DNA of 64,000 nucleotides. It comes from CAVTWS01 sp963738445 (GTDB lineage: Bacteria > Actinomycetota > Acidimicrobiia > Acidimicrobiales > SHLQ01). Location: the NCBI GenBank assembly GCA_963738445.1, contig CAVTWS010000023.1:310001-374000 (forward strand), in the 5' to 3' direction. The notes beneath the pieces were generated by a model. The model searched no databases, was not told the origin of the DNA, and saw nothing but the letters and a program-made list of their open reading frames with translations. Below, in pieces: positions 35,667 through 44,172 of the stretch. The translations under genes were made by a program, and so were the position numbers. Positions within the stretch are counted from its first letter, which is position 1. The number at the start of each line of letters is the position of its first letter.

Positions 35667-36866
35667 ATGGTGGCGCTACAGGGCACTCTCGATTCCTTCG
35701 CCCTCACCGACGTGCTGCAGCTGGTTGGCAGTGGCGGCAAGGTGGGAGCTCTGGAAGTGGTGATCGGAGGTCATCGCAGCGCGCTGTTCCTCGAGGACGG
35801 CACCGTCACCACGAGCATGATCGACGACGCGCCGTGCGATCCGCACGAGACGATGTGTTGGTTGCTGCGCCAGACGACCGGCACCTTCGCGTTCCACTCC
35901 GACGCACGGACCGAGCAACCCACGTCATCGATCCAGATCGCCGTCCTCGTCGAGGAAGCGACACAGCGCAACGCCGAGATGGATGCGCTCCTGGCCATCG
36001 TGGGCTCGCTCGACTCGTGGGTGGCCCTCAATCCCAACGTGGCCAGCGAGTCGATCTCCATGGACCGTTCCCGCTGGAGTCACCTGGTGACGATTGCGGG
36101 CGGCTGCACGGTGTCGCAGTACGGCGCCCTCCTCGACACGGGCGACATCGGCGCCCTGCGCGTCGTGGCCGAGCTGATGGACACCGGGCTGGTGACCGTG
36201 GCCGAGAGCGCCCACTTCCAGGCGGTCGAGTTCGAGGAGGACCCGTCGCCGGGACGTCGCTGGACCGATCAGGAACCCGTCGCCGTCAACCCGGGCGAGG
36301 TCCAGTGGGCCCCGGCCGCCGAGCCGGTCGCCACCGACTTCGTGACCGCCGCGGGCCCGACCAACGGGTACCAGGGGCCGGCAGCTACCGCCCCCGCCCC
36401 GTCGCTGCCCGGATTCGCCGCACCGGTCGAACCTGTGGCTCCGCTGAGCACCTGGGCCGGCAGCGAGCAGCCCACCCCGCCATCGTCGCCCGCCCCCGGC
36501 GGCGAGTGGCCCGCAGCCGGTGGCGAATGGGTCGATGCGCCGTCGAACGGGCACGGTTCCCCGGTTCCGGCCTCCGTCGCCGCCATGCCCCAGAGCGGCT
36601 CGGCCTTCGTCGCCGTCGTGCCCCAGAACGGCTCCGTCCCGGCGCCAGCACCCTCGGGAGCGCCGGCTGGAGCGGAAGAGACCGACCTCGCCGCGTTCGC
36701 CCAGGAGATGGCCAACCTCAGCCCCCAGGCCGCTCGGGCCATGGCCCGGGCGGCCCGGGCCTCCACCGTCGAGGAGCGCGAGCAGGCCCTGGCCGAGCTC
36801 GAAGAGGAGAACGGGCACCTGAACCGCGGCCTGATCCTCCGCTTCCTCGGCGCGATCGAACCCTGA
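35667..36866 (+). CDS. DUF4388 (PATAN) domain protein
   Basis: A 399-residue protein from the ATG at 35667, which has TTGGAGG upstream; an in-frame GTG at 35631 is less likely. The N-terminal 100 residues, ALQGTLDSFALTDVLQLVGSGGKVGALEV and the SALFLEDGTVTTSMID strand, match DUF4388, a domain of regulatory proteins linked to gliding, polarity and small-GTPase systems. A second globular part (about 105-205) and a long Pro/Ala/Gly-rich linker follow. The end is acidic-helical (EEREQALAELEEENGHLNRGLILRFLGA). A possible partner, a roadblock-like protein, is at 59124. It is probably co-transcribed with the prepilin peptidase gene. Confidence 0.82.
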   Translation: MVALQGTLDSFALTDVLQLVGSGGKVGALEVVIGGHRSALFLEDGTVTTSMIDDAPCDPHETMCWLLRQTTGTFAFHSDARTEQPTSSIQIAVLVEEATQRNAEMDALLAIVGSLDSWVALNPNVASESISMDRSRWSHLVTIAGGCTVSQYGALLDTGDIGALRVVAELMDTGLVTVAESAHFQAVEFEEDPSPGRRWTDQEPVAVNPGEVQWAPAAEPVATDFVTAAGPTNGYQGPAATAPAPSLPGFAAPVEPVAPLSTWAGSEQPTPPSSPAPGGEWPAAGGEWVDAPSNGHGSPVPASVAAMPQSGSAFVAVVPQNGSVPAPAPSGAPAGAEETDLAAFAQEMANLSPQAARAMARAARASTVEEREQALAELEEENGHLNRGLILRFLGAIEP

Positions 36867-36891
36867 CCCGGAGCTCGGACGGTCCGGACCG

Positions 36892-37779
36892 ATGGGCGCC
36901 ATCGACTATCTGCTTCTGGGGGTGCTCGGCCTCCTGATCGGTGATCTGTTGACCATGGTCATCGATCGCGCACCCGATCGACTGCCGATCCTTCGTCCCG
37001 GCCCCCGTTGCCCCCACTGTGAGCAGGCGCTGCGGCTGAGCGAGATCGTCCCCGTCGTCTCGTGGGTCGCGTCACGCGGCCGGTGCCGGCACTGCGCGGA
37101 GCGGGTGACCTTGGCCTATCCGATGGTGGAGCTGGTCACCGCCGGGCTCTTCATGGCGGCCGGTTGGCGTTTCGGATTGACCACCGCGGTCATCCCGTTC
37201 CTGATCCTGTTCGCGGGCCTCGTGGCGTTGTCCACGGTCGACCTCTACCGGTACCGGTTGCCGGACCGGATCCTGTTCCCCACGCTCGGGTTGTCGTTCG
37301 CGTCCATTGTGGCCGTCTCGCTCGACCTCGGGGTCCCGGGCCAGATCGTCAAGGCGCTCATCGGTGCCGGGATCTACTTCCTGATGCTGTTCATCCCGCA
37401 CCTGATCTCGCCCCGGGGGATGGGCTTCGGCGACGTCAAGCTGGCGTTGCTGATGGGACTGTTCCTGGGGTGGCTCTACTCCGGCGTGCTGATCGGGCTC
37501 CGGTTGGTGTTGTACGCGCTGCTGCTCGGCGCCGTGATCGGCGTGGCGGGCGGGGTGCTGCTCGCCCTGACCCGACGGGCGACCGGTCGCAACGTGATGC
37601 CCGACCCGGATCCGGATCCGGTGCACGAGGCCCACGAGCAGGCGGCAGCCGATGGCGCGGTCGCGACGGCCGTTCCGGTGCGGACCGTCCCGATGATGGC
37701 CCACTCGTTCCCTTTCGGGCCGGCCCTCGCCGCCGGTTGCATCATCGTGCTCCTCTTCGCCCCGGACCTGGTGGGCTGA
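36892..37779 (+). CDS. Type IV prepilin peptidase (A24 family)
   Basis: A 295-residue membrane aspartic peptidase that would cleave, and perhaps methylate, type IV prepilins. Its cytoplasmic N-terminal domain has two CxxC pairs (CPHCEQALRLSEIVPVVSW and CRHCAERV), the zinc-like site of PilD proteins. The catalytic Asp residues appear in STVDLYRYRLPD and in the GMGFGDVK motif, and about seven membrane helices follow the usual order. The C-terminal extension (about residues 230-275) is acidic with His. No pilin genes are in view; DUF4388 is the upstream neighbour. Confidence 0.92.
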   Translation: MGAIDYLLLGVLGLLIGDLLTMVIDRAPDRLPILRPGPRCPHCEQALRLSEIVPVVSWVASRGRCRHCAERVTLAYPMVELVTAGLFMAAGWRFGLTTAVIPFLILFAGLVALSTVDLYRYRLPDRILFPTLGLSFASIVAVSLDLGVPGQIVKALIGAGIYFLMLFIPHLISPRGMGFGDVKLALLMGLFLGWLYSGVLIGLRLVLYALLLGAVIGVAGGVLLALTRRATGRNVMPDPDPDPVHEAHEQAAADGAVATAVPVRTVPMMAHSFPFGPALAAGCIIVLLFAPDLVG

Positions 37780-37801
37780 CGGATCGCTTAACCTGACGGG
37801 C

Positions 37802-38341
37802 ATGGCGTCGCCGCTCCGCTCTCACGTCGCCCTCGTCGGTCTCATGGGGGCCGGGAAGTCCGATGTCGGCCGGCGGGTGGCGTCGGCGTTGTCCAGGTCC
37901 TTCGTCGACCTCGACACGCAGGTCGAGATGACTGCGGCCGCTCGCGTGGCGGACATCTTCGAACTCGAGGGCGAGGCCGGATTCCGGCGGCGCGAGGCCG
38001 AGGCGTTGGCCCACGTGACGGACGAGGCGCGTCCGTCGGTGATCGCCACCGGTGGCGGAGTGATCGAATCCGCAACGAACCGGGCGATCCTGGCGAACCG
38101 GTGTCTCGTCGTGTGGCTGCGAGCCGGCATCCCGACCCTGGTCGATCGTGTGGGCTCGGGTCGCGGCCGGCCACTGTTGCGGGGTTCGGAGACCCCGACC
38201 GAGGTGCTCGAACGGCTCTCACGCCACCGCGACCCATGGTACGAATCGCTGGCCGACTTCGTGATCGACACCGACGGCCTGACCGCCGGCCAGGTCGCTG
38301 AGGAGCTGCTGAGCCGGCTCGCGGAGCAGGTGCCGGCATGA
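37802..38341 (+). CDS. aroK: Shikimate kinase
   Basis: AroK phosphorylates shikimate with ATP. The 179-residue protein has the P-loop LMGAGKSDVGRRVA, FVDLDTQVEM (shikimate and Mg2+ binding), GEAGFRRREAEAL, ATGGGVIES and RPLLRG. TAACCT at 37789-37794 lies 7 nt before the ATG with no ribosome binding site, indicating a leaderless start of the aroK-aroB-aroQ-pepQ-efp-nusB run. Its end overlaps the aroB start (ATGA). Confidence 0.96.
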   Translation: MASPLRSHVALVGLMGAGKSDVGRRVASALSRSFVDLDTQVEMTAAARVADIFELEGEAGFRRREAEALAHVTDEARPSVIATGGGVIESATNRAILANRCLVVWLRAGIPTLVDRVGSGRGRPLLRGSETPTEVLERLSRHRDPWYESLADFVIDTDGLTAGQVAEELLSRLAEQVPA

Positions 38342-39396
38342 TCCCGGTGTCGGTTCGGCTGGGTGGCGACCGCGGCTACACCGTCCACGTCGGCCCCGGT
38401 GCCCGCCACCTGTTGGCCGACAACGTTCCCGCGGGAGCGCGTCGTGCCGCCGTGGTGACCCAGTCCCGCATCCCGATCTCGGTCGACCCGGGTATCGAGC
38501 ACCGGGTGTTCGTCATCGGCGACGGCGAGGCGGCCAAGTGTCTCACCACGGTCGAGGACCTGTGCCGGCAGTTCAGTCAGTGGGGTCTGACCCGGGCCGA
38601 CGTGGTCGTGGCGGTCGGCGGTGGCGTGGTCAGCGATGTCGCCGGGTTCGCGGCGAGCGTGTACCACCGCGGCATCGACTACGTGACCGTCTCGACCACG
38701 TTGCTCGGCCAGGTCGATGCGGCGATCGGGGGCAAGACCGGGGTGAACCTGCCCGAGGGCAAGAACCTCGTCGGCGCCTTCTGGCAGCCGGCCGCCGTGT
38801 TGTGCGACACGGAGGTGCTCGACTCGCTTCCGGCCCGCGAGATGAGGTGTGGCCTCGGGGAGATGGCCAAGTACCACTTCCTCGGCGCCGACGGGATCGA
38901 GGCGCTGCCGCTCGATCAGCGGGTGGCCCGATGCGTCGAGATCAAGGCTCAGGTGGTGGGCGCCGACGAACGAGAGAGCGGCCGCCGGGCCATCCTCAAC
39001 TACGGCCACACCTTGGCGCACGCCCTCGAGACGGCCGGTTCGTACGACCTGCGCCACGGGGAGGCGGTGGCGATCGGCCTTGTCTACGCCGCCGAGGTGG
39101 CGCTCCGGCTGGGTCGGATCGACCAACTCCGGGTCGCCGAGCACCGCCGGGTGGTCGGGGGCTACGACCTGCCGATGTCGGTGCCCCCGGGGCACGATCC
39201 GGAGCACCTCGTGGACCTGTTCGCCCGCGACAAGAAGGCGCTCGACGGCGTCACCTTCGTGCTCGACGGCCCCCGCGGGGTCGAGCCGGTGACGGGCATC
39301 CCGAGGTCGGTGCTGGTCGACAGCCTTGACGCGATCTCACCCACAGCCGCCGAGGCGGGTCCACGCGCCACAGCCGCCGAGGCGGGTCCGAGATGA
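38338..39396 (+). CDS. aroB: 3-dehydroquinate synthase
   Basis: AroB cyclises DAHP to 3-dehydroquinate using NAD+ and a metal ion. The 352-residue protein contains DVVVAVGGGVVSDVAGFAAS, STTLLGQVDAAIGGKTGVNL, KNLVGAFWQP, LGEMAKYHFL, NYGHTLAHALE (metal His), HGEAVAIGLVYA and RDKKALDGVTFVL. The last 20 residues contain a tandem TAAEAGPR sequence encoded by a 27-bp duplication. The stop overlaps the aroQ ATG. Confidence 0.96.
   Translation: MIPVSVRLGGDRGYTVHVGPGARHLLADNVPAGARRAAVVTQSRIPISVDPGIEHRVFVIGDGEAAKCLTTVEDLCRQFSQWGLTRADVVVAVGGGVVSDVAGFAASVYHRGIDYVTVSTTLLGQVDAAIGGKTGVNLPEGKNLVGAFWQPAAVLCDTEVLDSLPAREMRCGLGEMAKYHFLGADGIEALPLDQRVARCVEIKAQVVGADERESGRRAILNYGHTLAHALETAGSYDLRHGEAVAIGLVYAAEVALRLGRIDQLRVAEHRRVVGGYDLPMSVPPGHDPEHLVDLFARDKKALDGVTFVLDGPRGVEPVTGIPRSVLVDSLDAISPTAAEAGPRATAAEAGPR
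39342..39395 (+). repeat. 27-bp tandem duplication at the aroB/aroQ junction
   Basis: Units 39342-39368 and 39369-39395 share their first 21 bases. The second ends in the overlapping aroB stop and aroQ start. Confidence 0.85.
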
Positions 39397-39836
39397 CCGA
39401 CCGCACCATCCTCCTGCTCTCGGGCCCCAACCTCAACCTGCTCGGCTCCCGCGAGCCCGAGATCTACGGCACGGCGACGCTCGACGATCACGTCGCTGCT
39501 GCGACCGCCGTGGCTGCGAGCCTGGGCGTCGAGGTCGAGCACCTCCAGTCCAACCACGAGGGTTCGGTGGTCGACGCCGTGCAGGGCGCCCGGGGGCGGG
39601 TCGCGGCCATCGTGGTCAACCCGGGGGCGTTCACTCACTACTCGTGGGCGTTGCACGACGCCCTGGCGGCCTTCGACGGCCCGGTCGTCGAGGTCCACCT
39701 GTCGAACCCCAACCGCCGGGAACCCTGGCGCCACACCTCGGTCGTGTCGCCGGTCGCCTCGGGCACGATCGCCGGCTTCGGCGGCCACGGCTACGAACTG
39801 GCGGTCGCCGCGGTCGCCCGCCTGCTCGGGTGGTGA
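39393..39836 (+). CDS. aroQ: Type II 3-dehydroquinate dehydratase
   Basis: AroQ converts 3-dehydroquinate to 3-dehydroshikimate. The 147-residue protein has the type II motifs LLSGPNLNLLGSREPEIYG (with the catalytic Tyr), EHLQSNHEGSVVDAVQGAR, VVNPGAFTHYSWALHDAL, VVEVHLSNPNRREPWRHTS (catalytic His region) and GTIAGFGGHGYELAV. It sits between aroB and pepQ with overlaps at both ends, so it is translated as part of one mRNA. Confidence 0.96.
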   Translation: MTDRTILLLSGPNLNLLGSREPEIYGTATLDDHVAAATAVAASLGVEVEHLQSNHEGSVVDAVQGARGRVAAIVVNPGAFTHYSWALHDALAAFDGPVVEVHLSNPNRREPWRHTSVVSPVASGTIAGFGGHGYELAVAAVARLLGW

Positions 39837-40936
39837 CGGTGGACCGGTCGGAGCTGCCGGCCATCGACGTCGGTCCCCGCCTGGAGGCGCTGCGCCGGCG
39901 GCTCGCCGACCTCGGCCACCAGGCGATCCTGATCACGACTCCGACGAACATCCGCTTCCTCAGCGGATTCTCGGGCTCGGCCGGGCGGCTCTGGGTCGAC
40001 GCCGGGCGGGCCGTGCTGATCACCGATGCCCGATACTCCGAACGCGCCGGGGCCGAGTTGGGCGCCGCGGGGTTTCCGGGCGAGCTCCAGGTCGCCCCGG
40101 TCGCCGACGATGTACCGACACTGCGCCGCCTGCTGGCGGGCGAGTTCGCCGTCGAGGCCGATCATCTCACGCTGAGCGCGCATCAGCGGCTCGTCGCCGA
40201 GGTCGGCCCGGCGGTGGCGAGCAGGGGAGTGGTCGAGGCCATCCGAGCGGTCAAGGAGCCAGCCGAGGTGGCGCGGATCGAGGCGGCGGCCGGCTGTGCC
40301 GACCGCGCCCTGACCGAGATCCTGAACGACGGCCTCGAGGGTCGACGAGAGTCCGACCTCGCGTTCTCGCTCGAGGTCGCCATGCGCGCCGCGGGCGCCG
40401 ACGGGTCCGGCTACGAGCCCATCGTCGCCTCGGGTCCCAACGCGGCGATCCCGCATCACGACCCCGGATCGCGCACGATTCGTTCCGGTGACATCGTCAT
40501 CATCGATGTGGGCGCCCTCGTCGACGGGTACCGATCGGACATGACGAGGACCTACCTGGTGGGCGACGCGCCCGAGTCTCTCGTCGGGCTCGTCAAGATC
40601 GTGTCGGACCTCGCCGCCCGGGGCAGGGCAGCCGTCGCGCCCGGGGTGCCGGCTTGGTCGGTCGATGCCACCTGCCGTTCCGGCGCCGTCGAAGTGGGCC
40701 TGATCGGCGAGTTCCTCCACGCGACCGGTCACGGGGTGGGGCTCGACATCCACGAGGAGCCGCCGGTTCGGCCCACCTCGGCTGCTACCCTGCAGCCCGG
40801 TCACGTCCTCACCGTCGAGCCTGGTCTGTACCGGGCCGGCCTCGGCGGCGCACGTGTCGAGGACACCATGCTCGTCACCGCCGACGGGTGTCGCCCGCTC
40901 ACCGCCAGCCCGCGACAGCCGTTCCTGGCCCGGTGA
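39833..40936 (+). CDS. pepQ: M24 family Xaa-Pro peptidase
   Basis: A 367-residue metallopeptidase that removes residues before proline. A creatinase-like N-terminal domain (ILITTPTNIRFLSGFSGSAGRLWV, ITDARYSERA) precedes the pita-bread catalytic domain. The five metal ligands are visible: DIVIIDVGALVDGYRSDMTRTY (two Asp), GHGVGLDIHEEP (His), VLTVEPGLY (Glu) and RVEDTMLV (Glu). The GTG at 39833 overlaps the aroQ stop. aroQ-pepQ-efp-nusB is the standard actinobacterial order. Whether it is an aminopeptidase or a dipeptidase cannot be decided here. Confidence 0.92.
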   Translation: MTVDRSELPAIDVGPRLEALRRRLADLGHQAILITTPTNIRFLSGFSGSAGRLWVDAGRAVLITDARYSERAGAELGAAGFPGELQVAPVADDVPTLRRLLAGEFAVEADHLTLSAHQRLVAEVGPAVASRGVVEAIRAVKEPAEVARIEAAAGCADRALTEILNDGLEGRRESDLAFSLEVAMRAAGADGSGYEPIVASGPNAAIPHHDPGSRTIRSGDIVIIDVGALVDGYRSDMTRTYLVGDAPESLVGLVKIVSDLAARGRAAVAPGVPAWSVDATCRSGAVEVGLIGEFLHATGHGVGLDIHEEPPVRPTSAATLQPGHVLTVEPGLYRAGLGGARVEDTMLVTADGCRPLTASPRQPFLAR

Positions 40937-40979
40937 GCGTCTCGAACGCCGACTCGCACCACCGACCCCGGAGCTCTCG

Positions 40980-41543
40980 ATGCCCGTCATCAGCACCAAC
41001 GACTTCAAGACCGGCATGACGGTCGAGCTCGACAACGGCTTGTTCCAGGTCGTCGATTTCCAGCACGTCAAGCCGGGCAAGGGTGGGGCGTTCGTCCGCA
41101 CCAAGCTCAAGAACGTGCGCACCGGGGCGGTGCTCGACCGCACCTTCCGCGCCGATGAGCGGGTCGAGCGGGCCATCGTCGACAAACGCGAGATGCAGCT
41201 GCTCTACCGCGACGGCACCGACTACGTCGTCATGGACAACTCGAACTTCGAGCAGCGCAACGTTCCTCCGGCTTCGCTCGGCGACGCCGCCAACTACCTG
41301 GTCGAAGGGTCGACCCTGGTCCTGCAGATGTACGGCGAGGAGGTGGTCGGCGTCGATCTGGCGGCCGCCGTCGACCTCGAGGTCACCGTCACCGAACCCG
41401 GTATGCAGGGCGACCGGGTGTCGGGGGCCCGCAAGCCGGCCACGCTGATCACCGGCCTCGTGATCCAGGTCCCGCTGTTCGTCAACATCGGCGATGTCGT
41501 CCGGGTCGACACCCGCACGGGCGAGTACATCACCCGAGCGTGA
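40980..41543 (+). CDS. efp: Elongation factor P
   Basis: EF-P rescues ribosomes stalled on polyproline. The 187-residue protein shows the three-domain pattern: the N-terminal KOW-like domain with VDFQHVKPGKGGAFVRTKLKN (Lys34 at the loop tip), then YVVMDNSNFEQ, and the C-terminal OB domain with LPxxV-type spacing ending in VRVDTRTGEYITRA. It starts at the ATG at 40980, 43 nt after pepQ, and its stop overlaps the nusB start. Several Pro-rich proteins in this window (MltG, DUF4388 protein) could depend on it. Confidence 0.97.
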   Translation: MPVISTNDFKTGMTVELDNGLFQVVDFQHVKPGKGGAFVRTKLKNVRTGAVLDRTFRADERVERAIVDKREMQLLYRDGTDYVVMDNSNFEQRNVPPASLGDAANYLVEGSTLVLQMYGEEVVGVDLAAAVDLEVTVTEPGMQGDRVSGARKPATLITGLVIQVPLFVNIGDVVRVDTRTGEYITRA

Positions 41544-41944
41544 GCGGCCCCCCCACCTCGAGGCGCATCGCTCGCGAGACGGCGATCGCGCTGCTCTACG
41601 AAGCCGAGATCCGAGGCGACGCCATCCCCGAGGTCGTGGAACGACAGGTCGTCGCGCCTCCCGAGTACGCCGGTGAGGTCCTGATGGGGATCGCGACCCA
41701 CCAGGCCGACATCGACTCGTTGATCGCGGGGGCGCTCCGGGGTTGGACCCTCGAACGGCTTCCCGCCCTTGATCGGGCGGTGTTGCGGTTGGCCGTGTAC
41801 GAGCTCGGGCATCGACCCGAGATCCCCACCACCGCAGTGGTGACCGAGGCCGTGGAGTTGGCGTCCCAGTACTCGACGGAGGAGTCCGGTCGGTTCGTCA
41901 ACGGCGTGGTGGCGACCCTGGCCGAGCGGCTGCGCGGCACCTGA
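41540..41944 (+). CDS. nusB: Transcription antitermination factor NusB
   Basis: NusB binds boxA of rRNA operons with NusE. The 134-residue all-helical protein has RRIARETAIALLYEAEIRG at the N-terminus, then GWTLERLPALDRAVLRLAVYEL and the C-terminal PTTAVVTEAVELASQYSTEESGRFVNGVVATLAE, which is highly conserved. The GTG overlaps the efp stop. It is the last gene of the aroK-to-nusB run. Confidence 0.95.
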   Translation: MSGPPTSRRIARETAIALLYEAEIRGDAIPEVVERQVVAPPEYAGEVLMGIATHQADIDSLIAGALRGWTLERLPALDRAVLRLAVYELGHRPEIPTTAVVTEAVELASQYSTEESGRFVNGVVATLAERLRGT

Positions 41945-42013
41945 AGGACATCCCCCGCCCGGGCGTGCGACCATGGCCCAGTTGCGCGCGCACGGTGACT
42001 AGTGTTGTCCGTC

Positions 42014-43168
42014 ATGGACCCGACCCGTCTCGCTGACATCCAGTTCAAGCAGGCCCGTCACGGCTACGAACCCGCCGAGGTCGACTCGTACGTCGACAGC
42101 GTGGGGAGCACCGTGGCCCAGTTGCAAGGCCAGATCCGCGACCTCCGCCACCGGCTCCACGAGGCCGAGACCCGGGCGAATGAGACGGGCCAGGCCGAGG
42201 AGACGTTGCGGCGAACGCTCGTGTTGGCGCAGCGCACCGCCGACGCTGCCATCGCCGAGGCTCGCGCCGAGGCCGACGAGATCTCGACCGACGCCCGAAC
42301 TCGCGCCGAGCAGATGGTGCGAGACGCGGAATACGACTCTGAGCGTCGAGTACGAGAGGCCGAGACCCAGGCCACGATGCTGCGGGCCGAGGCGGAGAAG
42401 GAAGCCCGCCGAGTCGTGGAGGCCACGCGTCAACCACTGCTCGACGAGATCCGGGAGCTCGAGCAGGTCCGCAACTTCTTGTCGGACGACATCAGCCTGC
42501 TCGAGGAGCACATCGACCTGAACCGGCATCGGATCCGTTCGTCGGTCGACCAGCTGCAGTCCCTGCTCGATTCCCCCGATGGCCTGCAGTTCGCCCCGAC
42601 CCCCGCCCTGTCCGGCGCGGCCATGACCGACGAAGGCGCGGCCACGCTGTTCGAGAACGGCGCCACGTGGGACGCCACTGCAGCCGACCTGTGGGACACC
42701 GACTCATCGGGAACCGTCGTGGCGGATGAGCCGAGCCCCGTCGACGCCGGACCCGACCGGCCGGCGCCGGCGATCCTCCTCGCCACGGCCATGCCGGCCA
42801 TCTCGGCCACCGCCGTCTCGGCCCCTGACGTGGCCCCCGCCGAAGCCCTCATCGCCGAAGCCGTCTCCGTTGAGGCCCTCATCGTTGATGTCACCTCGGA
42901 GGAGGCCGCCCCCGACGAGGTGGTGGTCGAGTCCAGCCCGGTCGCGGCGGCCCCGGCGACCGTCGAGCCTGATTCGGATGGTCCGCCCACCGAGTCGATG
43001 GACATCATCGATCTCACCGATTCGGCACCCGGCGCCGGGGATTCCTTCCTCGACGAGCTCCGGAAGGCCGTCGGTGACGAACCGCCCGCGGAGGATCCGG
43101 TGTTCACGGCGTTCTTCGACGGCGACGACTCTGACGACCGCCGGCCCCGGTTCGGTCGGCGGCGCTGA
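42014..43168 (+). CDS. DivIVA-domain coiled-coil protein
   Basis: A 384-residue protein with an N-terminal DivIVA-type motif, LADIQFKQARHGYEPAEVDSYVDSV, and a long coiled coil (about residues 35-190) rich in Glu, Arg and Ala. The C-terminal half is disordered, acidic and Ala/Val/Pro-rich, and ends in a basic RRPRFGRRR. DivIVA/Wag31 proteins sense membrane curvature and organise polar growth or division. This one may be the pole organiser or a related SepIVA-like protein. TAGTGT at 42000-42005, 8 nt before the ATG, indicates a leaderless start. Confidence 0.85.
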   Translation: MDPTRLADIQFKQARHGYEPAEVDSYVDSVGSTVAQLQGQIRDLRHRLHEAETRANETGQAEETLRRTLVLAQRTADAAIAEARAEADEISTDARTRAEQMVRDAEYDSERRVREAETQATMLRAEAEKEARRVVEATRQPLLDEIRELEQVRNFLSDDISLLEEHIDLNRHRIRSSVDQLQSLLDSPDGLQFAPTPALSGAAMTDEGAATLFENGATWDATAADLWDTDSSGTVVADEPSPVDAGPDRPAPAILLATAMPAISATAVSAPDVAPAEALIAEAVSVEALIVDVTSEEAAPDEVVVESSPVAAAPATVEPDSDGPPTESMDIIDLTDSAPGAGDSFLDELRKAVGDEPPAEDPVFTAFFDGDDSDDRRPRFGRRR

Positions 43169-43172
43169 CGTT

Positions 43173-43317
43173 TGCCCCGGATGTCATTGGGGCACATCAC
43201 CCGCACCCGGCGAATGAGTCCGTAGACTCCGGCGCCTATGAGACGCCCTTTCTCGGGCGGTGACGAGGCGAGAGACGCTGTTCACTGACCATAGGGCACC
43301 AAACCACGGGAGACGTG
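43173..43317 (+). promoter_or_regulatory. Intergenic hairpin and promoter before the dksA-like gene
   Basis: TGCCCC and GGGGCA around 43173-43193 can form a 6-bp stem after the DivIVA gene. TAGACT at 43223-43228 is a TANNNT box 9 nt before a short ATG frame. A CGCCC/GGGCG stem overlaps that frame. Confidence 0.4.
43238..43288 (+). CDS. Possible 16-codon leaderless leader peptide
   Basis: An ATG at 43238, 9 nt after a TAGACT box, opens MRRPFSGGDEARDAVH and stops at 43286-43288, 29 nt before the dksA-like gene. If the promoter is real, this peptide would be translated from the very 5' end of the mRNA and could influence the downstream gene. There is no independent evidence of translation. Confidence 0.3.
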   Translation: MRRPFSGGDEARDAVH

Positions 43318-44115
43318 ATGGCGACGAAGAAGACAGCGGGCACCAAATCCGCCCCGAAGACCGCCGAGAAGATGGCGACACCGGCGAAAGCCGACAAGGG
43401 TTCGAAGAACGGGACCTCACCGACGGGCGACGTCGTGAAGGCCTCTCCGGTCAAGGCGTCGGCCGTCAAGGCGTCGGCGGGCGGGTCCGCCGCGCCGGCC
43501 AAGGCTGCCACCAAGGCCCCCGCCAAAGCCGCGGCCAAGTCGGCCTCGAAGGCTCCGGCGACGGCGTCCGTTGCCGCCGCGCCCAAGCCCGCCGCCACCA
43601 AGCCCGCCGCCACCAAGCCCGCGGAGACCAAGCCGGTGCCGGCCAAGGCCACCTCGCCCGCCAAGGCTCCGGCGGCCAAGGCGGCGCCGGCCCGGGTGGC
43701 GAAGAACGACACGCCCGTCGCCGCTCCGCTGACCAGCTCCCCCTACGACAAGGCCTTCCTGAAGCAGCAGCGCGAGGCCTTGCTCAGCGAGCGGGCCCGC
43801 TACCTGCATTCGGCCCAGACCTATCGGGAAGAGGCCGATTCGCTGATGAACGACCGCGAACCCGGCGATGTCCAGTTCGACGAGGAGTCCGGTGAAGGGG
43901 ACACCCTCGCCGTGGAGCGCGAACGCGACCTCGCTCTGTCGGCCCAGGCCCAGGCCGCGGTCGACGAGATCGACGCCGCGCTCGACCGGATCGCCCACAA
44001 CACCTACGGAATCTGCCGGGTCTCGGGACGGGAGATCCCCCGCGAGCGGCTCGAGGCGATCCCGTGGGCGACCGAGCGGGTCGAGTTCAAGGCGGGCGGT
44101 CTGGGCCGTCGCTGA
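43318..44115 (+). CDS. DksA/TraR-like protein with Lys/Ala-rich N-terminus
   Basis: A 265-residue protein from the ATG at 43318 (GGGAGA upstream). Residues 1-145 are a Lys/Ala/Pro-rich, histone-H1-like tail with repeats such as AATKPAATKPAE and AVKASAVKASA. The C-terminal 120 residues match the DksA/TraR coiled coil (FLKQQREALLSERARYLHSAQTYREEAD, then AAVDEIDAALDRIAHNTYGICRVSGREIPRERLEAIPWA). The usual four-Cys zinc finger is reduced to one Cys (GICRVSG), so no zinc site can form. Such proteins bind RNA polymerase. The basic tail suggests additional nucleic-acid binding (inference). Confidence 0.85.
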   Translation: MATKKTAGTKSAPKTAEKMATPAKADKGSKNGTSPTGDVVKASPVKASAVKASAGGSAAPAKAATKAPAKAAAKSASKAPATASVAAAPKPAATKPAATKPAETKPVPAKATSPAKAPAAKAAPARVAKNDTPVAAPLTSSPYDKAFLKQQREALLSERARYLHSAQTYREEADSLMNDREPGDVQFDEESGEGDTLAVERERDLALSAQAQAAVDEIDAALDRIAHNTYGICRVSGREIPRERLEAIPWATERVEFKAGGLGRR

Positions 44116-44172
44116 GCCGGCGGTGCGCCGGGCGCGCCTCGCGCCTTCGTCGTCGACACCGGGAGGGGACCG

